Assembly: GCA_009930125.1 (NCBI GenBank)
Contig: RZYZ01000097.1
Location: 1 to 7,654, forward strand
Length of the DNA: 7,654 nt
Direction: 5' to 3'
Source: Clostridia bacterium
Lineage (GTDB): Bacteria > Bacillota > Clostridia > Clostridiales > Clostridiaceae
A model generated the notes under the pieces. That model was not told where the DNA came from. It was given only the letters and a program-made list of their open reading frames with translations, and made no database searches. This document shows positions 6,530 to 7,654 of the stretch, one piece after another; the stretch's first letter is position 1; every line of letters begins with the position of its first letter. The position numbers were made by a program, and so were the translations under genes.

Positions 6530-7269
6530 TTTTGTCTTACTCGAATCCCCATGTTCAACTATATGATATTTGCTTGTTATTCTCGACTTGTGGCCATTCC
6601 TATACTACTCATTACAAGGAGTTTTAAAACGGTTCGACCACTACTTTTCAGCACCGATTCAGTTGCTTATTGTTCTTCGACAACTTAGACCTTAATGGTC
6701 CTCGATACCTTTCCGTGTTCCAATAACTCTATCCGTACATATACCCTTAGGTTCTTGCTATAAGCCTGTTAGCTTGGACACGCCCGCCAGATTTCTCCTT
6801 TGCGTATCATGGGATTTCATAACCAAGATTCTTACTTTCCCACACTAACGATGTCCCTAGGACTTATTCGTACCTTTCGATACGTTTATATCTAGACCCT
6901 TTACATCGCAAGTTCGTCTGTCAGCGTCTTTTGCTGATATTCTAACCATAGGTATTTTATGGACTACCGACCTATCGACAACCATATCTCTTACTTTCTT
7001 CCTTTCATGCGGGTGGGCTCTAGCCTCTTTTGTACCAACATTACTTGTCCGTTTCTTAGACGTAGGTTTCTTCAGCCGTCTTCACCGAGCTTCATACACC
7101 TAAACTTTCGTTTTATGATGCATGTCGGAGTATTATAGTATGCGTTTCAGGGCGTTACTCCTTCATTCCGCATATCGAGTTATTAGTTCAGACCTGTTGT
7201 TCCTGTAAGCTTATCAGCTAACATTCCTTGTAAGTCTGCTCAATCTTTTCAATTGAGAACGCGTCGCAC
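6530..7269 (-). ncRNA. Group II intron 5' ribozyme region (domains I-III and start of IV)
   Basis: About 740 bases without a credible gene on either strand hold the structural RNA that positions the exons and core. The 5' end is GTGCGAC. An early hairpin pairs CTCAAT (7257-7252) with ATTGAG (7244-7239). GATACGCAAAGGAG (6809-6796) resembles a stretch I recall near the end of domain I in bacterial introns of this kind. Just before it, TGGGA and TCCCA (about 6843-6810) can close a stem whose loop contains CTTGGT (6827-6822), able to pair with the last six exon bases ATCAGG using two G-U pairs. Domain boundaries were not resolved by hand. Confidence 0.8.
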
Positions 7270-7654
7270 CCTGATAGATAATTACCCCGTAGGTCACGGA
7301 AAGAATGGGCTCCAGCTCCTTGCACAGATAGGTGATCTTCTCAGGATTGTTCTTGTTCTCGATGTATTTCGGAATCTCCGACATCGGTCCCGGTCTATAG
7401 AGGGAGATCCCCGCGATGATGTCCTCCAGAGAATCCGGCTTCAGCTCCTTCATGAAGCTCGTCATCCCTGCGGATTCCAGCTGGAAGACCCCCACGGTCT
7501 TTCCTTCTCCGATCATCTTGTAGACCTCCGGATCTGTCAGGGGCAGGGTATCCACATCGATCTCAATGCCGCTGGCTTCCTTGACCATATCCACCGTATC
7601 CCGCATCACCGTCAGCGTTCGAAGGCCCAGGAAGTCCATTTTGAGCAGTCCCAG
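7270..7654 (-). CDS. dnaE: DNA polymerase III alpha subunit, 5' exon (partial at window edge)
   Basis: This is the middle part of the replicative polymerase; the start and roughly 500 or more residues (PHP domain and the first two catalytic aspartates) lie beyond the window. It enters in frame at 7654 and gives 128 complete codons plus the first base of a Glu codon. KMDFLGLRTL (5-14) carries the third catalytic aspartate of the palm (Asp7 here, equivalent to E. coli Asp555). GVFQLES and SLYRPGPM are conserved DnaE segments. It ends in TYGVIIYQ at the splice site. The ATG at 7639 is an internal Met in MDFLG, and the 18 residues read past 7270 up to TGA 7216-7214 are intron sequence. With exon 2 the frame is continuous (385 + 1505 bases = 630 codons including stop). 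Confidence 0.95.

Larger units (their letters stand above)
4433..7269 (-). mobile_element. Group II intron inserted in dnaE
   Basis: This 2,837-base retroelement lies in the same orientation as dnaE, as needed for removal from the mRNA. The 5' end reads GTGCGAC, fitting the GUGYG consensus, and the 3' end reads ACTAT, fitting the AY rule. The order is a structured 5' region (domains I-III), domain IV holding the maturase gene, domain V, domain VI, then exon 2. Cutting exactly here joins CAGG to AGCAGGTC and rebuilds the invariant DnaE YQEQVM motif without gain or loss of a base, which fixes both ends strongly. Unspliced RNA would add 18 foreign residues to DnaE and stop at TGA (7216-7214). 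The element is visibly more AT-rich than its host gene: hand-counted 60-base lines at 4921 and 5401 hold 33% and 25% G+C, against 47% for the line at 2041. This points to recent arrival. All parts needed for splicing and mobility appear intact. Confidence 0.95.

Noticed and set aside
4433..7269. Intein, CRISPR array or defence-type reverse transcriptase (retron, DGR, Abi)
   Set aside because: The inserted sequence has stop codons in the host frame, so it is not an intein. There are no regular repeats. The reverse transcriptase carries maturase and HNH domains and is flanked by group II ribozyme domains.
7214..7639. Independent 141-residue protein
   Set aside because: Its first 123 residues are internal DnaE and its last 18 are intron bases read through to the first stop; its ATG is the Met in MDFLG.

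Overview
The window suggests a bacterium of the Bacillota (Firmicutes), probably a clostridial relative. The evidence is the minus-strand order dnaE > pfkA > pyk, strong AGGAGG ribosome binding sites, and a 590-residue pyruvate kinase with the extra C-terminal domain typical of Bacillus-type enzymes. All real genes read on the minus strand. Nothing on the plus strand looks genuine. I cannot name the genus from sequence alone.

Layout in transcription order (right to left). The window opens inside dnaE, the replicative DNA polymerase III alpha subunit (7654-7270). The gene is cut after the first base of the Glu codon of the conserved YQEQVM motif by a complete-looking group II intron of 2,837 bases (7269-4433). 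The intron has a GTGCG 5' end, a structured noncoding 5' part, an open reading frame for a reverse transcriptase/maturase/HNH endonuclease (6499-4535), a 34-base domain V, and a domain VI with a bulged A eight bases from its 3' end. dnaE resumes at 4432 and ends at 2928. Removing 7269-4433 restores one frame of 630 codons including the stop.

A 131-bp intergenic region follows, with a good sigma-A-type promoter, a 13-bp palindrome over its -35 box, and a 10-bp direct repeat on either side of the promoter. It drives pfkA (6-phosphofructokinase, 2796-1840) and, 20 bp later, pyk (pyruvate kinase, 1819-47). These are the committing and final ATP-yielding steps of glycolysis. A perfect stem-loop at 13-36 ends the operon.

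The main point of interest is the intron. An apparently splicing-competent retroelement sits in the sense orientation inside an essential polymerase gene, so full-length DnaE would depend on RNA splicing, probably helped by the intron's own maturase. A hairpin over the maturase ribosome binding site suggests that maturase synthesis is itself controlled. Splicing and function are inferred from sequence; nothing here shows them experimentally.
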